Source of the DNA: Fen-1135 sp963705275
Lineage (GTDB): Bacteria > Desulfobacterota > Syntrophia > Syntrophales > UBA2185
Reading direction: 5' to 3'
Assembly: GCA_963705275.1 (NCBI GenBank)
Contig: OY970063.1
Location: forward strand, 620,001-684,000
DNA: 64,000 bases
The notes below the pieces were generated by a model that made no database searches, was not told the origin of the DNA, and saw only the letters and a program-made list of their open reading frames with translations. A program made the translations under genes and the position numbers. How positions within the stretch are numbered: position 1 is the stretch's first letter; every line of letters starts with the position of its first letter. Shown one piece after another: positions 29,973 to 40,065 of this stretch.

Positions 29973-30983
29973 ATGAAATTCATTGATGAAGCAAGAATCT
30001 ATGTGAAGGCAGGCGACGGAGGTCGAGGTTGTGTAAGTTTCCGGAGGGAAAAATTCGTTCCCCGCGGCGGACCCGACGGCGGAAATGGCGGCAAAGGCGG
30101 TGATATAATTATTCGCGCTTCCGAAAGCCGCAGGACCCTGCTTGACCAAAAATACAAACAGCACCACATGGCAAAACACGGTGGACACGGCAAAGGAGCT
30201 GATAAGACAGGCCGCAATTCTCCCGACGTGGAAATAATTGTTCCCATAGGTACGTTGGTCAAAGACTCGGAAACCGGGGAATTGATAGCAGACCTCGCTG
30301 TTGACGGACAGACCTCTATCGTGGCGAAGGGTGGCTCAGGCGGCAAGGGAAACGCATGGTTTGCCACATCAACAAATCAGGCGCCCCGTTATGCCCAAGA
30401 TGGCATTAAGGGCGAAGAACGCTGGATAACCCTCGAACTAAAGCTTCTGGCCGATGTAGGTATCATAGGGTTACCAAATGTTGGAAAATCGACATTTATC
30501 TCTAAAGTCTCTGCAGCAAGACCTAAAATCGCCGATTATCCTTTCACCACGCTCGTGCCTCATTTGGGTGTCGTAAGGTATGGAAATTTAGAAACCTTCG
30601 TGATAGCCGACATCCCCGGTTTAATCAAAGGTGCCCATGCGGGAATGGGAATGGGGACCAGGTTCCTCAGGCACATTGAGAGGACCTCCGTCCTTCTTCA
30701 CATACTTGACATATCGAATGAATCGCACAGTGATGCCTGGCGGGATTTCGAAACCGTGAATGGCGAACTCGCCCTTTTCAGCCCGTCTCTGAGTGAAAAG
30801 CCGCAGGTTGTCGCCATAAATAAGATTGATCTTCCCATAACGCGGGACAGGATCAAAAAAGAATTTGACATATTTAAAAGAAACGGCATAAAGATATTAG
30901 CATTTTCCGCCATTACCGGAGAAGGAATTAACAGCGTGATAAACGAAATCACAAGAAAAATCCATACGGACAAGGTAACTTAA
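29973..30983 (+). CDS. obgE: GTPase Obg/CgtA
   Basis: This ribosome-assembly GTPase has 336 residues. The glycine-rich Obg fold (GDGGRGCVSFRREKFVP, PDGGNGGKGG) occupies about 1-158. The GTPase domain has the P-loop GLPNVGKST, the G3 DIPGLI and the G4 NKID. The C-terminal OCT domain of some homologues is absent, as in the short form. No ribosome binding site is obvious. Confidence 0.96.
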   Translation: MKFIDEARIYVKAGDGGRGCVSFRREKFVPRGGPDGGNGGKGGDIIIRASESRRTLLDQKYKQHHMAKHGGHGKGADKTGRNSPDVEIIVPIGTLVKDSETGELIADLAVDGQTSIVAKGGSGGKGNAWFATSTNQAPRYAQDGIKGEERWITLELKLLADVGIIGLPNVGKSTFISKVSAARPKIADYPFTTLVPHLGVVRYGNLETFVIADIPGLIKGAHAGMGMGTRFLRHIERTSVLLHILDISNESHSDAWRDFETVNGELALFSPSLSEKPQVVAINKIDLPITRDRIKKEFDIFKRNGIKILAFSAITGEGINSVINEITRKIHTDKVT

Positions 30984-30989
30984 GAAGCA

Positions 30990-32129
30990 ATGAACCGGAA
31001 AGAAGCCCTTGCCAATGTTAAGCGTGTCCTCATTAAGATCGGTAGTGCCGTATTGACAGGCGAGGACGGGCTTGATCTTCAGATTATAGAACAACTTGTC
31101 GACGAGATGGCGCAACTCAGGAAAGCGGGGCGCCAGATTGTGATTGTAACGTCAGGCGCCATTGCATCCGGCAAACACAGAATGGGAATAACGGGCAAGC
31201 TGAAGAGCATGCCCCAGAAGCAGGCAGCGGCCGCTATCGGACAGAGTCGGCTCATGCGGGTCTATTCCAACTCCTTCGGAAAATACGGCATTTTCGTAGC
31301 CCAGATACTGCTCACTATGAGTGACCTGACAGACAGGAAGAGATACCTGAACGTCCGCAATACGCTGTCCACTCTCATCGACTGGGAAGTCGTCCCAATT
31401 ATCAACGAAAACGATTCCGTGGCCGTCGACGAAATAAAATTCGGGGACAACGATCATCTTGCGGCCATGATAACAAATATTATGGATGCCCAGCTTCTCA
31501 TTAATCTGACCAGCACAGAAGGCCTGTACGATCAGAACCCTACGGGATCTACTAAAGCAAAACTTATCTCTCTGGTCAAAGAGTTTACAGAGGAGATAGA
31601 ATCGGCAGCAACAGATGATACGACGCCTATCGGATTAGGGGGCATGAAGAGCAAGGTGATAGCAGCGAAGGCGGTAACCTCGTCAGGGCTTCCATGTATC
31701 ATAGCCCCGGGCAAGAGGAAGGGGGTTCTGCATGATATATTTGCCGGCAAAGAAATAGGCACGCTTTTCTTGCCCACCAGTGACCGCCTGCGCAGCAGGA
31801 AGCACTGGATAGCGTTTACACTTAAATCACGGGGCAAACTATTTCTCGACGACGGGGCAAAAAATGCCCTGATTAAAGAAGGGAAAAGCCTGCTGCCATC
31901 AGGCGTTGCCGATATAGAAGGTGATTTCTCCGTAGGTGACCCTGTAACATGCGTAGACATGAAAGGCGAACCCCTTGCAAAGGGGCTTGTTAACTATAGC
32001 TCCTCCGAAGTCAAAAAAATAATGGGCTTGAAGACGACAAAGATCGAACAGGTCTTAGGTTACAAAGACTACGATGAGATTATCCACCGCGACAACCTCG
32101 TGGTAATAAGAGAAATCCGGAAGCCGTAA
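30990..32129 (+). CDS. proB: Glutamate 5-kinase
   Basis: It catalyses the first step of proline synthesis. The 379 residues have an amino-acid kinase domain (VLIKIGSAVL, IVTSGAIASG, INENDSVAVDEIKFGDND, GGMKSK) and a C-terminal PUA domain. It starts 6 nt after obgE. The partner proA would normally follow but is absent; the next gene is on the opposite strand. Confidence 0.96.
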   Translation: MNRKEALANVKRVLIKIGSAVLTGEDGLDLQIIEQLVDEMAQLRKAGRQIVIVTSGAIASGKHRMGITGKLKSMPQKQAAAAIGQSRLMRVYSNSFGKYGIFVAQILLTMSDLTDRKRYLNVRNTLSTLIDWEVVPIINENDSVAVDEIKFGDNDHLAAMITNIMDAQLLINLTSTEGLYDQNPTGSTKAKLISLVKEFTEEIESAATDDTTPIGLGGMKSKVIAAKAVTSSGLPCIIAPGKRKGVLHDIFAGKEIGTLFLPTSDRLRSRKHWIAFTLKSRGKLFLDDGAKNALIKEGKSLLPSGVADIEGDFSVGDPVTCVDMKGEPLAKGLVNYSSSEVKKIMGLKTTKIEQVLGYKDYDEIIHRDNLVVIREIRKP

Positions 32130-32156
32130 ACTCACATGTGACGCCGTCACGGCCGA

Positions 32157-32714
32157 TTAAAAGAGGAATTTTGCCGGTACCTTCCCCTTTGAATCAAATG
32201 TTATACCCTCCATAAGGAGGAGGTCTTCTTTCATCTTCAAGCCTCCCCCGAAGCCACCCAGGGAACCATCGGAGCGAATCACGCGGTGACAAGGGATAAT
32301 AAGAGGATAAGGATTCATCGCAAGGGCATTTCCCACCGCTCTTGCTCCTTTTGAGGCCCTGCTTTTTTCTGCAAGCCGCCCATAAGTGCTTACCTTTCCT
32401 TTCGGGATTCCCATGACCTGACTCAGCACCCTTCTCTGAAATTTCCCGCATGCCGACATATCCAAGAGTTCTTCGGAAAACGTAACATCCCGCCCTGCTG
32501 CCACACCCTGGATGCTCGAGCACACCTCTTTCGTCGCTCCGTGCGACCGCCTGACAGCACCCGGAAAGGAGCGGGGAATAATGTCATCAGCCCGCTCATC
32601 TTCGGCAGGAAGAAAGATTCGCACGATGGATGTGCCGCCATCTTTAAGTCTCCAGACGATTCCGACGCTGCCAAGTCTTGTAGCCGTTGAAGTATAATAT
32701 ACAGATTCCGTCAT
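32157..32714 (-). CDS. Methylated-DNA-protein cysteine methyltransferase (Ogt type)
   Basis: It transfers methyl groups from O6-methylguanine in DNA to its own cysteine. The active site PCHRVIRSDG has C142, and GKVSTYGRLAE and the arginine-finger region ARAVGNAL are upstream. I place the start at 32714 (MTESVYYT), with GGGGG 10 nt upstream. The longer frame to 32846 overlaps mntP and is unlikely. It gives 185 residues. It follows uvrC-mntP in the same direction, so two repair genes share the unit. Confidence 0.93.
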   Translation of the reverse strand: MTESVYYTSTATRLGSVGIVWRLKDGGTSIVRIFLPAEDERADDIIPRSFPGAVRRSHGATKEVCSSIQGVAAGRDVTFSEELLDMSACGKFQRRVLSQVMGIPKGKVSTYGRLAEKSRASKGARAVGNALAMNPYPLIIPCHRVIRSDGSLGGFGGGLKMKEDLLLMEGITFDSKGKVPAKFLF

Positions 32715-32728
32715 TCTCAATAACCCCC

Positions 32729-33286
32729 TTATGCCATATGGTCCATCAATATTTTTACGCCTATTCCTATCAACAGGAGACCTCCAAATATTTCGATCTT
32801 CTTGCCAAATCTCTCCCCGAGTTTCCCTCCAAAAAGCATGCCGCACACGGTCATGACAAAAGCAACAATGCCGATAACAATACTGGCATAGAGGATAGGT
32901 ATCTTCAACAAAGCGAAGCTGACGCCTACGGCAAGGGCGTCAATGCTCGTAGCCAGAGATAGTATTATGACGGCAAGTCCTTTCGTTGGATCCGACTTGT
33001 TGACCTTTGCTCTACCATTGTATGACTCCATAATCATTTTTCCACCCACAAGTGAAAGAAGTCCAAAGGCAATCCAGTGACCGTACCCTGCAATGATGTT
33101 TGCTACTGTCATCCCGGCAAACCAGCCCGCAACGGGCATAATAAACTGGAATAATCCAAAGCAGGAGGAAAGCCGAAAGACAGCTCCCAGCGATACAACA
33201 CCGAAGCTTGCCCCCACGCCGACTGCCACGGAGAAGGCATCCATTCCCAAGCCAATGGCAATGATCAGAATAGAGAGAGAACTCAT
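32729..33286 (-). CDS. mntP: Manganese efflux pump MntP
   Basis: This is a six-helix inner-membrane protein of 185 residues. It contains the duplicated family motif: GLGMDAFSVAVGVG near the N-terminus and LATSIDALAVGVSFAL in the second half, with the conserved aspartates. The ATG overlaps the uvrC stop by one base (TGATG), so it is coupled to uvrC. MntP is often controlled by a yybP-ykoY riboswitch, but none fits here. Confidence 0.93.
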   Translation of the reverse strand: MSSLSILIIAIGLGMDAFSVAVGVGASFGVVSLGAVFRLSSCFGLFQFIMPVAGWFAGMTVANIIAGYGHWIAFGLLSLVGGKMIMESYNGRAKVNKSDPTKGLAVIILSLATSIDALAVGVSFALLKIPILYASIVIGIVAFVMTVCGMLFGGKLGERFGKKIEIFGGLLLIGIGVKILMDHMA

Positions 33287-35109
33287 CAATCACTCGCTCC
33301 TGCCTGCCCTCTAAGAAAGACATGGATCTTTACGGCAGTCTTTTTGCCAATGCCCTGGACCCCCTGCAGTTCTTGTACAGACGCATCTCTGATCCTCTTG
33401 ACATCGCCGAAGAGCTTAAGCAATGCCTTCTTCTTTTCTGTGCCTATGCCCGTAATTTCATCCAACACAGAGCGAAAATCTTCCTTACCTTTCAACTGCC
33501 GGTGATAGGCGATAGCAAATCTGTGCGCTTCATCTCTCACCCTCTGCAGTAGAAAAAGAACTTCGGGCCATTTTGAAACATAAACAGGCTCCTTCTTTCC
33601 CACAATGTACACACGATCCTCGCCCTTATCAGGCTGTCTTTGCCTGATTTCCTTCGCCAGAGCGACAACATCGACTCCTTCTGTATTCAGATCTTTTAAA
33701 GCAGCAACAGCAACACTTAATTGTCCTTTTCCTCCATCCACCAGTATAAGATCCGGAAGATTGTCTTTTTCCCTATACCTTCTGTTCAGGACCTCGTACA
33801 TCATTGCATAATCATCAGCCCCATCAATAGTTTTGATCCTGAAGCGCCTGTATCCTGGCTTCCACGCTTTTCCATCAACAACCGTAACCATTGAACCCAC
33901 GGCGTACTTTCCGCCAATATTGGAAATATCGAAGCACTCTATCCGACGTGGCATATTTTTCAACATGAGCTCCCTGGCAAGGATACTGAGCGTTTCTTCC
34001 ATGGGGATCGCATGCTTTTCCAATTCGAATATGCTTTTGGCGTTGTCTCCTGCTATCTTGACAAGCTCAACCCCCTGGCCCCTTTTCGGAACTGCTACAG
34101 ATACCTTCTTGCCTTTCCTTTCCGAGAGCCATTCCATCATGACTGCGCGGTCTTCTATATCGAGAGGAATGATTATTTCATCGGGGATATACGAACTGCC
34201 GTCATAGTATTGCTTCATAAGAGACGACAGTATTTCAGAGGACTCATTTCTTATCTTGAATAGGGGAAAGGTCTTCTTCCCGATAATCTTGCCTGTTCTT
34301 TCATACAGCATACATATTTGTGTCAGGTTTCCTTCGCGATGAATTCCGAACATGTCGCTATCCCTTGAGAGCCCGGAGACTACCTTCTGTCTCTCAAGAG
34401 TTTCCTCGATAGCCGCGATCGTGTCTCTCAGGACCGCCGCCTCCTCAAAGTGCAGGTTTTCGGAAGCCGTGTCCATACGTACACAAAGATCGGCAATCAG
34501 CTTCTTCTCGCGCCCTTCCATAAACGCCATACTGTCATTTACCAATCTCTCATAGGATACTTCATCGATGAGCCGGGCACAGGGAGCGAGACATCTCTTT
34601 ATCTCATATTCAAGACAGGGTCTTTTTCTCGATATCACTTCCTGGTCCGTACAGGTTCGGAGACGGAATATGGACTGAATGAAACGGAGCGTCGCCTTCG
34701 CTGAAGCGCTCGACGGATACGGCCCGAAATATCGAGCCCCGTCTTTTTTCGGACGCCGGACAAGGTGAAAACGTGGGAAATCGGCGGCCGGATCGATCCT
34801 TATGTTGAAGTAAGTCTTGTCATCTCTGAGATTGACGTTATAGCGAGGCCTGTGCTCCTTGATCAGATTGTTCTCCAGGATGAGCGCTTCTTTTTCTGTT
34901 TCTGTTACAATAAATTCTACATCACGGACTTTCGCGATGAGGAAGGAAACCATGGACCGTTCGTTCGCACTGCCGAAATAGTTCTTGATGCGATTCTTAA
35001 GATTGCTGGCCTTCCCGACATAGATTATTTTGCCATCCTTGTCTTTCATGAGGTACACGCCCGGCGATGCGGGCGTATTCCTAACCTTGGCTATTAACTG
35101 ATCAGTCAT
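33286..35109 (-). CDS. uvrC: UvrABC excision nuclease subunit C
   Basis: UvrC makes both incisions in nucleotide excision repair. The 607 residues show the GIY-YIG domain (GVYLMKDKDGKIIYVGKASN), the cysteine-rich area CLEYEIKRCLAPC, a UVR domain (about 200-235), the RNase-H-like nuclease (ECFDISN, LILVDGGKGQL), and a C-terminal HhH pair (GIGTEKKKALL, GIGKKTAVKI). uvrB lies 1.9 kb upstream in the same direction. Confidence 0.97.
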   Translation of the reverse strand: MTDQLIAKVRNTPASPGVYLMKDKDGKIIYVGKASNLKNRIKNYFGSANERSMVSFLIAKVRDVEFIVTETEKEALILENNLIKEHRPRYNVNLRDDKTYFNIRIDPAADFPRFHLVRRPKKDGARYFGPYPSSASAKATLRFIQSIFRLRTCTDQEVISRKRPCLEYEIKRCLAPCARLIDEVSYERLVNDSMAFMEGREKKLIADLCVRMDTASENLHFEEAAVLRDTIAAIEETLERQKVVSGLSRDSDMFGIHREGNLTQICMLYERTGKIIGKKTFPLFKIRNESSEILSSLMKQYYDGSSYIPDEIIIPLDIEDRAVMMEWLSERKGKKVSVAVPKRGQGVELVKIAGDNAKSIFELEKHAIPMEETLSILARELMLKNMPRRIECFDISNIGGKYAVGSMVTVVDGKAWKPGYRRFRIKTIDGADDYAMMYEVLNRRYREKDNLPDLILVDGGKGQLSVAVAALKDLNTEGVDVVALAKEIRQRQPDKGEDRVYIVGKKEPVYVSKWPEVLFLLQRVRDEAHRFAIAYHRQLKGKEDFRSVLDEITGIGTEKKKALLKLFGDVKRIRDASVQELQGVQGIGKKTAVKIHVFLRGQAGASD

Positions 35110-35327
35110 TTAATTTCGCCACATCAATAGTTCCAGTATATCTTCACACAAAAAAACACACGATTTGATTGCAAGGTTTGCATATTCCCAGTCCCTGCAC
35201 TCCCGTTATGATTAAATCCGGAAGAATGACCCATAGATGACATTCGTTACAACAAATACCGGCTTCTCGCTTGAGCTTAAAAAGGCCTGGACGTCAATGG
35301 CTGGGCTGAGAGCGTTCTTTGCACAGG

Positions 35328-37010
35328 TCACCGTGACTCATCATCGACGTGTCGCCTCTTAAGAGGCAGGTCATATGGTACATCATCGGCATGGTAAATG
35401 TCATTGCGGAATTGCAGCGCTCCCTCATGATCTACCCATACAGTCCCGTAGAAAATGTGGACTTTGACAGGGTCGGGAAGCATCACGACCTGCCGTTTCC
35501 CTTTCTTGATCTCCGCCAATATCTTCTTTCTTGTCCAAGCTTCCTTGTTTCTCAGGAGAAAGGTTGCCAGTTCAACAGGCTTTTCCACGCGTATGCACCC
35601 GTGACTGAAATCCCTGCGGGCCCTCCCAAAGAGGTGACGTGTAGACGTATCGTGGAGGTATATTTCACACTCGTTAGGAAAAATGAACTTTATCCTTCCC
35701 AAAGGATTTGAAGGACCCGGCTCCTGAAGGAATTTATAGTCGAGGTCGTTCGCCCCCACCCGGGACCAGTTGACCAGCATCGGATTTATTTCCTTTGCAT
35801 TGTCGCTCCAGTCCTTGAACACTTTTATGGTTCTTTGCGCCAGGTAGCCAGGATCTTTCTTTATTTGAGGCAATATCTCTTTGGCTGCGATGCTGTCCGG
35901 CACTCTCCAGAACGGGTTAAGTTCCATGTACGTCATCTTTGCGCTCAGGACACAGCTCTTCTGCTCATCTTTACCCGCTATGATGCGCATTGACATCACA
36001 GGCTTCTCATCTTCCATGACCTCCAAAGAGAAATCAGCTATATTTACAAAAATATGATTTTGTCCCATATCATAAGAAAGCCAGCGCAGGCGATCCATGT
36101 TCAGGGCTATCTGTCGTATCCGCGTTTCCAAGGGAACGTTTATTACTTTCAATGTTGATTTTCCAACCCTGCCGTCATCTTTCAAGCCATGTCTTTTTTG
36201 AAACTTTCGAACGGCTATCTCCACATCTTGATCAAAGACTACGGTCTCTTCCTGGGCCATTGAAACGAGGTCTCCTGAGGTAATAAGTCTCTGCCTTAGT
36301 ATGGCCACCCGCGTACCGCGTGATCCCTTTAGCAGCTTCGGTCCGTCGGGGACATGAGGCCAGCCCCCCCCTTCGGCAATAGCCCAATATTTTATCAATT
36401 TTTCCCTCAACTTGACGTATCTGGGATAACGGGGCGCCAGATCTGCCAGCACTTTCTGTATATCCCCCGAATCAACGGCTTCGGAAAGAAGCGCCTCAAG
36501 GTCCGCAGATCCTTGGTTTACAACCCAGTCAGGATAAATATTCCGGTGATCTACACGTCCATTAACAAGGTGGGACGCATAGAGGAAAAGCGCCTCTGTC
36601 AATATAAGATCAAGACCGGCAAGTTTTGCCACATCATATGTTCCCAATCCAAATTGACCTGCATACAAATCGGATAGCACTGCCTCGATATTATTCAGAT
36701 GATAATCCTGCGGGTTCAATCCTTCACGATAGGCAGAGCGGATCGCTTCAAGAAGATCCTCCACATCCGGAGAGGGACCATAATCATCGCTCCAGGCGGG
36801 CCGGTATCCGCGCCCCTCATAGAACTGTAAGATTAGCGGTGAAAGGTCAGGACGTGCGGCTTTCGCTTGCGCCTTTGTCCCCGTCATCGTATTGCCGATA
36901 TGACTGCATATCTGGTCGGACAGAGTCTCGGCATGTGGGATATCTGAAAGTGCAAGGAGCGTAATCAAAGTCAACAACGCTATTGCGTAGACGGTCTTTC
37001 TCATAGACAC
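35328..37010 (-). CDS. Exported L,D-transpeptidase (YcbB/LdtD-like)
   Basis: This is a 560-residue periplasmic enzyme. A signal peptide (LTLITLLALSDIPHAET) is followed by an all-helical domain with FYEGRGYRPAWS, a peptidoglycan-binding domain (about 225-295, VRKFQKRHGLKDDGRVGKST), and a YkuD catalytic domain. The last has HDTSTRHLFG and the catalytic SHGCIRV. It cross-links stem peptides 3-3 or attaches proteins to peptidoglycan. It lies 4 nt after uvrB, an unexpected pairing. Confidence 0.92.
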   Translation of the reverse strand: MSMRKTVYAIALLTLITLLALSDIPHAETLSDQICSHIGNTMTGTKAQAKAARPDLSPLILQFYEGRGYRPAWSDDYGPSPDVEDLLEAIRSAYREGLNPQDYHLNNIEAVLSDLYAGQFGLGTYDVAKLAGLDLILTEALFLYASHLVNGRVDHRNIYPDWVVNQGSADLEALLSEAVDSGDIQKVLADLAPRYPRYVKLREKLIKYWAIAEGGGWPHVPDGPKLLKGSRGTRVAILRQRLITSGDLVSMAQEETVVFDQDVEIAVRKFQKRHGLKDDGRVGKSTLKVINVPLETRIRQIALNMDRLRWLSYDMGQNHIFVNIADFSLEVMEDEKPVMSMRIIAGKDEQKSCVLSAKMTYMELNPFWRVPDSIAAKEILPQIKKDPGYLAQRTIKVFKDWSDNAKEINPMLVNWSRVGANDLDYKFLQEPGPSNPLGRIKFIFPNECEIYLHDTSTRHLFGRARRDFSHGCIRVEKPVELATFLLRNKEAWTRKKILAEIKKGKRQVVMLPDPVKVHIFYGTVWVDHEGALQFRNDIYHADDVPYDLPLKRRHVDDESR

Positions 37011-37014
37011 AACA

Positions 37015-39021
37015 TCAAATTTCTTCGCCCATTTCTAACAATATGCTTGTCAGCTCCTTAATCTTATCCCGGAGCCTCGCAGCCTTCTCAAACTCAAGAT
37101 TTTTTGCGGAATCTTTCATTTCCTCTTTCAATTTTTTTATCATGACGGGGAGTTCTTCTTCCGAGGCGACGATCTCCCTTCCTTCCAAGGTAACAGGCAC
37201 GGTAATATAATCCGCTTCATAGACGGAAGCAAGTATATCATTGATGCCCTTCTTGATGGACTCGGGAGTAATATTGTGCTCTTCGTTATAGCGCATCTGA
37301 ATTTTTCTCCGCCTCTTCGTTTCATTGAGACAAGCTTTGATTGATTCAGTTACTTTATCGGCGTACATTATCACCTGTCCCGATAAATTTCTCGCCGCCC
37401 TTCCACTCGTCTGAATCAGAGACCGCTCAGAGCGAAGAAAACCCTCCTTGTCGGCGTCTAGAATAGCAACCAGAGATACCTCCGGTATATCAAGGCCCTC
37501 CCTGAGGAGATTGACTCCAACCAGGACATCAAATTCCCCTAACCGCAGATCCCGGATAATCCTTACCCGCTCCAGGGTGTGAATATCGGAATGAAGATAT
37601 TTCACCTTGACTCCCAGTGTCTGATAGTAGGCGGCGAGATTTTCCGCCATCCTCTTGGTAAGGGTGGTCACCAGGACTCGCTCGCTTTTTCTTACCCTTT
37701 CACGGATCTCAGAAAGTAGATCATCCACTTGGTGGATAACGGGCTTCACAATTATTTCCGGATCCGCGAGCCCCGTGGGACGTATAATCTGCTCAACAAC
37801 CCTTCCCCTAGCCTTCTTGAGTTCATACAAAGCAGGCGTCGCCGATACGTATATCCTTTGATTCCTGAAGCTCTCGTATTCGGCAAACATCAACGGCCGG
37901 TTATCCAAGGCGGATGGAAGGCGGAAGCCGTAATTGACCAGAGTCTCCTTGCGCGCTCTATCCCCCCGGTACATCCCGATCAACTGCGGGATAGTGGCAT
38001 GACTCTCATCGATGATGACAAGCGCATTTTCCGGCAGATACTCCATGAGGGTGGGAGGCGGTTCTCCCGGCCTTCTACCGGTGAGATGACGGGAGTAATT
38101 CTCGATGCCCTGGCAGTAGCCCATCTCCTCCATCATCTCGATATCAAACTTTGTGCGCTGTTCAAGCCTCTGTGCCTCAAGAAGCTTATTCTGCATGCGG
38201 AGTTCACCGAGCCTCTCCTTCAGCTCCTGTGAGATTGCGGAGATGGCCCTTTTCATATTGTCCCTCGTCGTCACGTAGTGACTTCCGGGATAGACGGACA
38301 TCCTTTGCACGGAATTTAGTTTTCTTCCTCGGAGCGGATCTACAATCGAAATGGACTCGATAACATCGCCGAAAAATTCCACCCTGATCGCCTTCTCTTC
38401 TTCGTAGGGCGGGAATATTTCCACTACATCCCCGCGCACCCGGAATGTTCCCCGATGAAAATCAATGTCGTTGCGCTCATACTGAATCTCTACAAGCCTC
38501 CTTAGCATCTCATCCCGGGAAAGCTCCGCGCCTTGTTCCAAAGAGAGCAGCATACCATGATACGCTTCAGGGGATCCGAGCCCATAAATGCATGAAACGC
38601 TGGCAACAATGATGACATCACTGCGCTCCAGAAGGGAATGCGTCGCAGAATGTCGCAGCTTATCGATTTCCTCATTAATCGACGAATCTTTTTCGATATA
38701 TGTGTCCGTACTCGGTATGTAGGCTTCAGGCTGATAATAGTCATAGTAGCTCACGAAATATTCAACTGCATTGTCAGGAAACAGTGTCTTGAATTCACCG
38801 TAGAGTTGGGCCGCCAGCGTTTTATTGTGCACAATCACAAGAGCAGGCATCTGAACCGCATGAATGACATTTGCGATAGTGAATGTTTTGCCCGAACCCG
38901 TGACGCCGAGGAGGACCTGATGGAGTGCCCCTTTCTCAATACCATCGACAAGCTCCGAGATGGCCTGTATCTGATCACCCTTCGGTTCAAATTCGCTAAC
39001 TATCCGGAATTGATTCACCAA
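37015..39021 (-). CDS. uvrB: UvrABC excision nuclease subunit B
   Basis: This damage-verifying helicase has 668 residues. Walker A GVTGSGKT is at 39-46, the beta-hairpin is YYDYYQPEAYIP, the DESH box is IIDESH, and a C-terminal UVR domain (NLEFEKAARLRDKIKEL) binds UvrC. Together with uvrC and ogt it makes this stretch rich in repair genes. uvrA is not in the window. Confidence 0.98.
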   Translation of the reverse strand: MVNQFRIVSEFEPKGDQIQAISELVDGIEKGALHQVLLGVTGSGKTFTIANVIHAVQMPALVIVHNKTLAAQLYGEFKTLFPDNAVEYFVSYYDYYQPEAYIPSTDTYIEKDSSINEEIDKLRHSATHSLLERSDVIIVASVSCIYGLGSPEAYHGMLLSLEQGAELSRDEMLRRLVEIQYERNDIDFHRGTFRVRGDVVEIFPPYEEEKAIRVEFFGDVIESISIVDPLRGRKLNSVQRMSVYPGSHYVTTRDNMKRAISAISQELKERLGELRMQNKLLEAQRLEQRTKFDIEMMEEMGYCQGIENYSRHLTGRRPGEPPPTLMEYLPENALVIIDESHATIPQLIGMYRGDRARKETLVNYGFRLPSALDNRPLMFAEYESFRNQRIYVSATPALYELKKARGRVVEQIIRPTGLADPEIIVKPVIHQVDDLLSEIRERVRKSERVLVTTLTKRMAENLAAYYQTLGVKVKYLHSDIHTLERVRIIRDLRLGEFDVLVGVNLLREGLDIPEVSLVAILDADKEGFLRSERSLIQTSGRAARNLSGQVIMYADKVTESIKACLNETKRRRKIQMRYNEEHNITPESIKKGINDILASVYEADYITVPVTLEGREIVASEEELPVMIKKLKEEMKDSAKNLEFEKAARLRDKIKELTSILLEMGEEI

Positions 39022-39561
39022 AACACCTTTCCCCAGCGCATCCTATAAAGACTTGCGAGGCCATATTAGACAGACTTCTTCCATTCCTGCAATAGAGAAA
39101 TGACCACTCTCACTTAGCCTCTACACAATAGGATCAATGTGAAATCAGATGCGGCGCAATGATCGTGCCCAATATGAAGATGCAGAAATGCTGACACATG
39201 TGCCATGCGTATTACCGGCATAATCTTGAGACAGATTCAGTTCGCAAACAGGCACAGAATGATTTCCATAATCTGTCGGATATCATCATCGCGACAAGGG
39301 TTTAAGGTATCGATGGAAGCACAGGGGGAAACATTGCTCTTCATTTCGAATTCTCCAAACCGCTAACTCAACTCAAACAAGTCATTCAGAAGAAATATTT
39401 CATTCTGTTCTCTTTTTTATATGTTGTCTTGCAGCTCTTTTATATTGACATCAACGCGATATATCAACGGTTATCGATTCGACACATCCAATTTAACCTT
39501 GACAAGCAAGTCCGGTTGTGGTTAGTGAGACATCTTACTATTTTTCAGTGGGGTCAAGGGA
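39022..39561. other. 540-nt intergenic region upstream of rpmH
   Basis: This lies between divergent uvrB and rpmH. It is AT-rich toward rpmH. A TTGACA occurs near 39444 and another at 39499, but no convincing −10 follows either. I find no DnaA boxes (TTATCCACA) or clear structured RNA. In many bacteria dnaA and oriC lie here, so their absence is noted. Confidence 0.4.
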
Positions 39562-39699
39562 ATGAAAAAAAATCTGACTAATTTCAGCAACACAAAGAGG
39601 AAAAGAACCCACGGCTTTCTTGTTAGAATGTCCACCCGGGGAGGGAGATTGGTACTGAGTCGCAGGCGAGCCAAAGGCAGAAAGAGGTTGGCCGTTTAA
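39562..39699 (+). CDS. rpmH: 50S ribosomal protein L34
   Basis: The 45 residues contain KRKRTHGFLVRMSTRGG and end RRRAKGRKRLAV, the clear L34 signature. The first ten residues (MKKNLTNFSN) differ from the usual MKRTYQPS start. It lies 18 nt before rnpA, the usual partner. Confidence 0.96.
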   Translation: MKKNLTNFSNTKRKRTHGFLVRMSTRGGRLVLSRRRAKGRKRLAV

Positions 39700-39717
39700 C
39701 ACGCGAAAAAGCGGTCC

Positions 39718-40065
39718 ATGGAAAAGCAATCCTTTGGTAAACAAGAAAGAATTAGCAAAAAAAGAGATTATTTGACCGTCTATCAGCAGGGGATGCGCAG
39801 CCATTCGGAACATTTCACCATCATCGTATACAAGAATGAAATGGGCATTAGCAGACTGGGAATAACGGTCAGTAAAAAGGTGGGGAGCGCTGTTCAGAGA
39901 AACAGGATTAAACGTCTCGTAAGAGAGTTTTTTAGATTAAACAGATCAAGGCTTTCTACTCCACAAGACATCGTGATAATTGCAAAAAGAAATATAACAG
40001 CATTAGCCTATCAAGATGCATGCAAAGAGTTAGAAAGCCACTTAATCAAAAAATCAAATGTATAA
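39718..40065 (+). CDS. rnpA: Ribonuclease P protein component
   Basis: This protein cofactor for tRNA 5' maturation has 115 residues and is basic. It contains RISKKRDYLTVYQQG and the signature SAVQRNRIKRLVREFFR. It overlaps yidD by 8 nt. Confidence 0.97.
   Translation: MEKQSFGKQERISKKRDYLTVYQQGMRSHSEHFTIIVYKNEMGISRLGITVSKKVGSAVQRNRIKRLVREFFRLNRSRLSTPQDIVIIAKRNITALAYQDACKELESHLIKKSNV

Noticed and set aside
32729..33400. Manganese riboswitch (yybP-ykoY type) upstream of mntP
   Set aside because: mntP starts inside the uvrC stop codon, leaving no leader for such an RNA.
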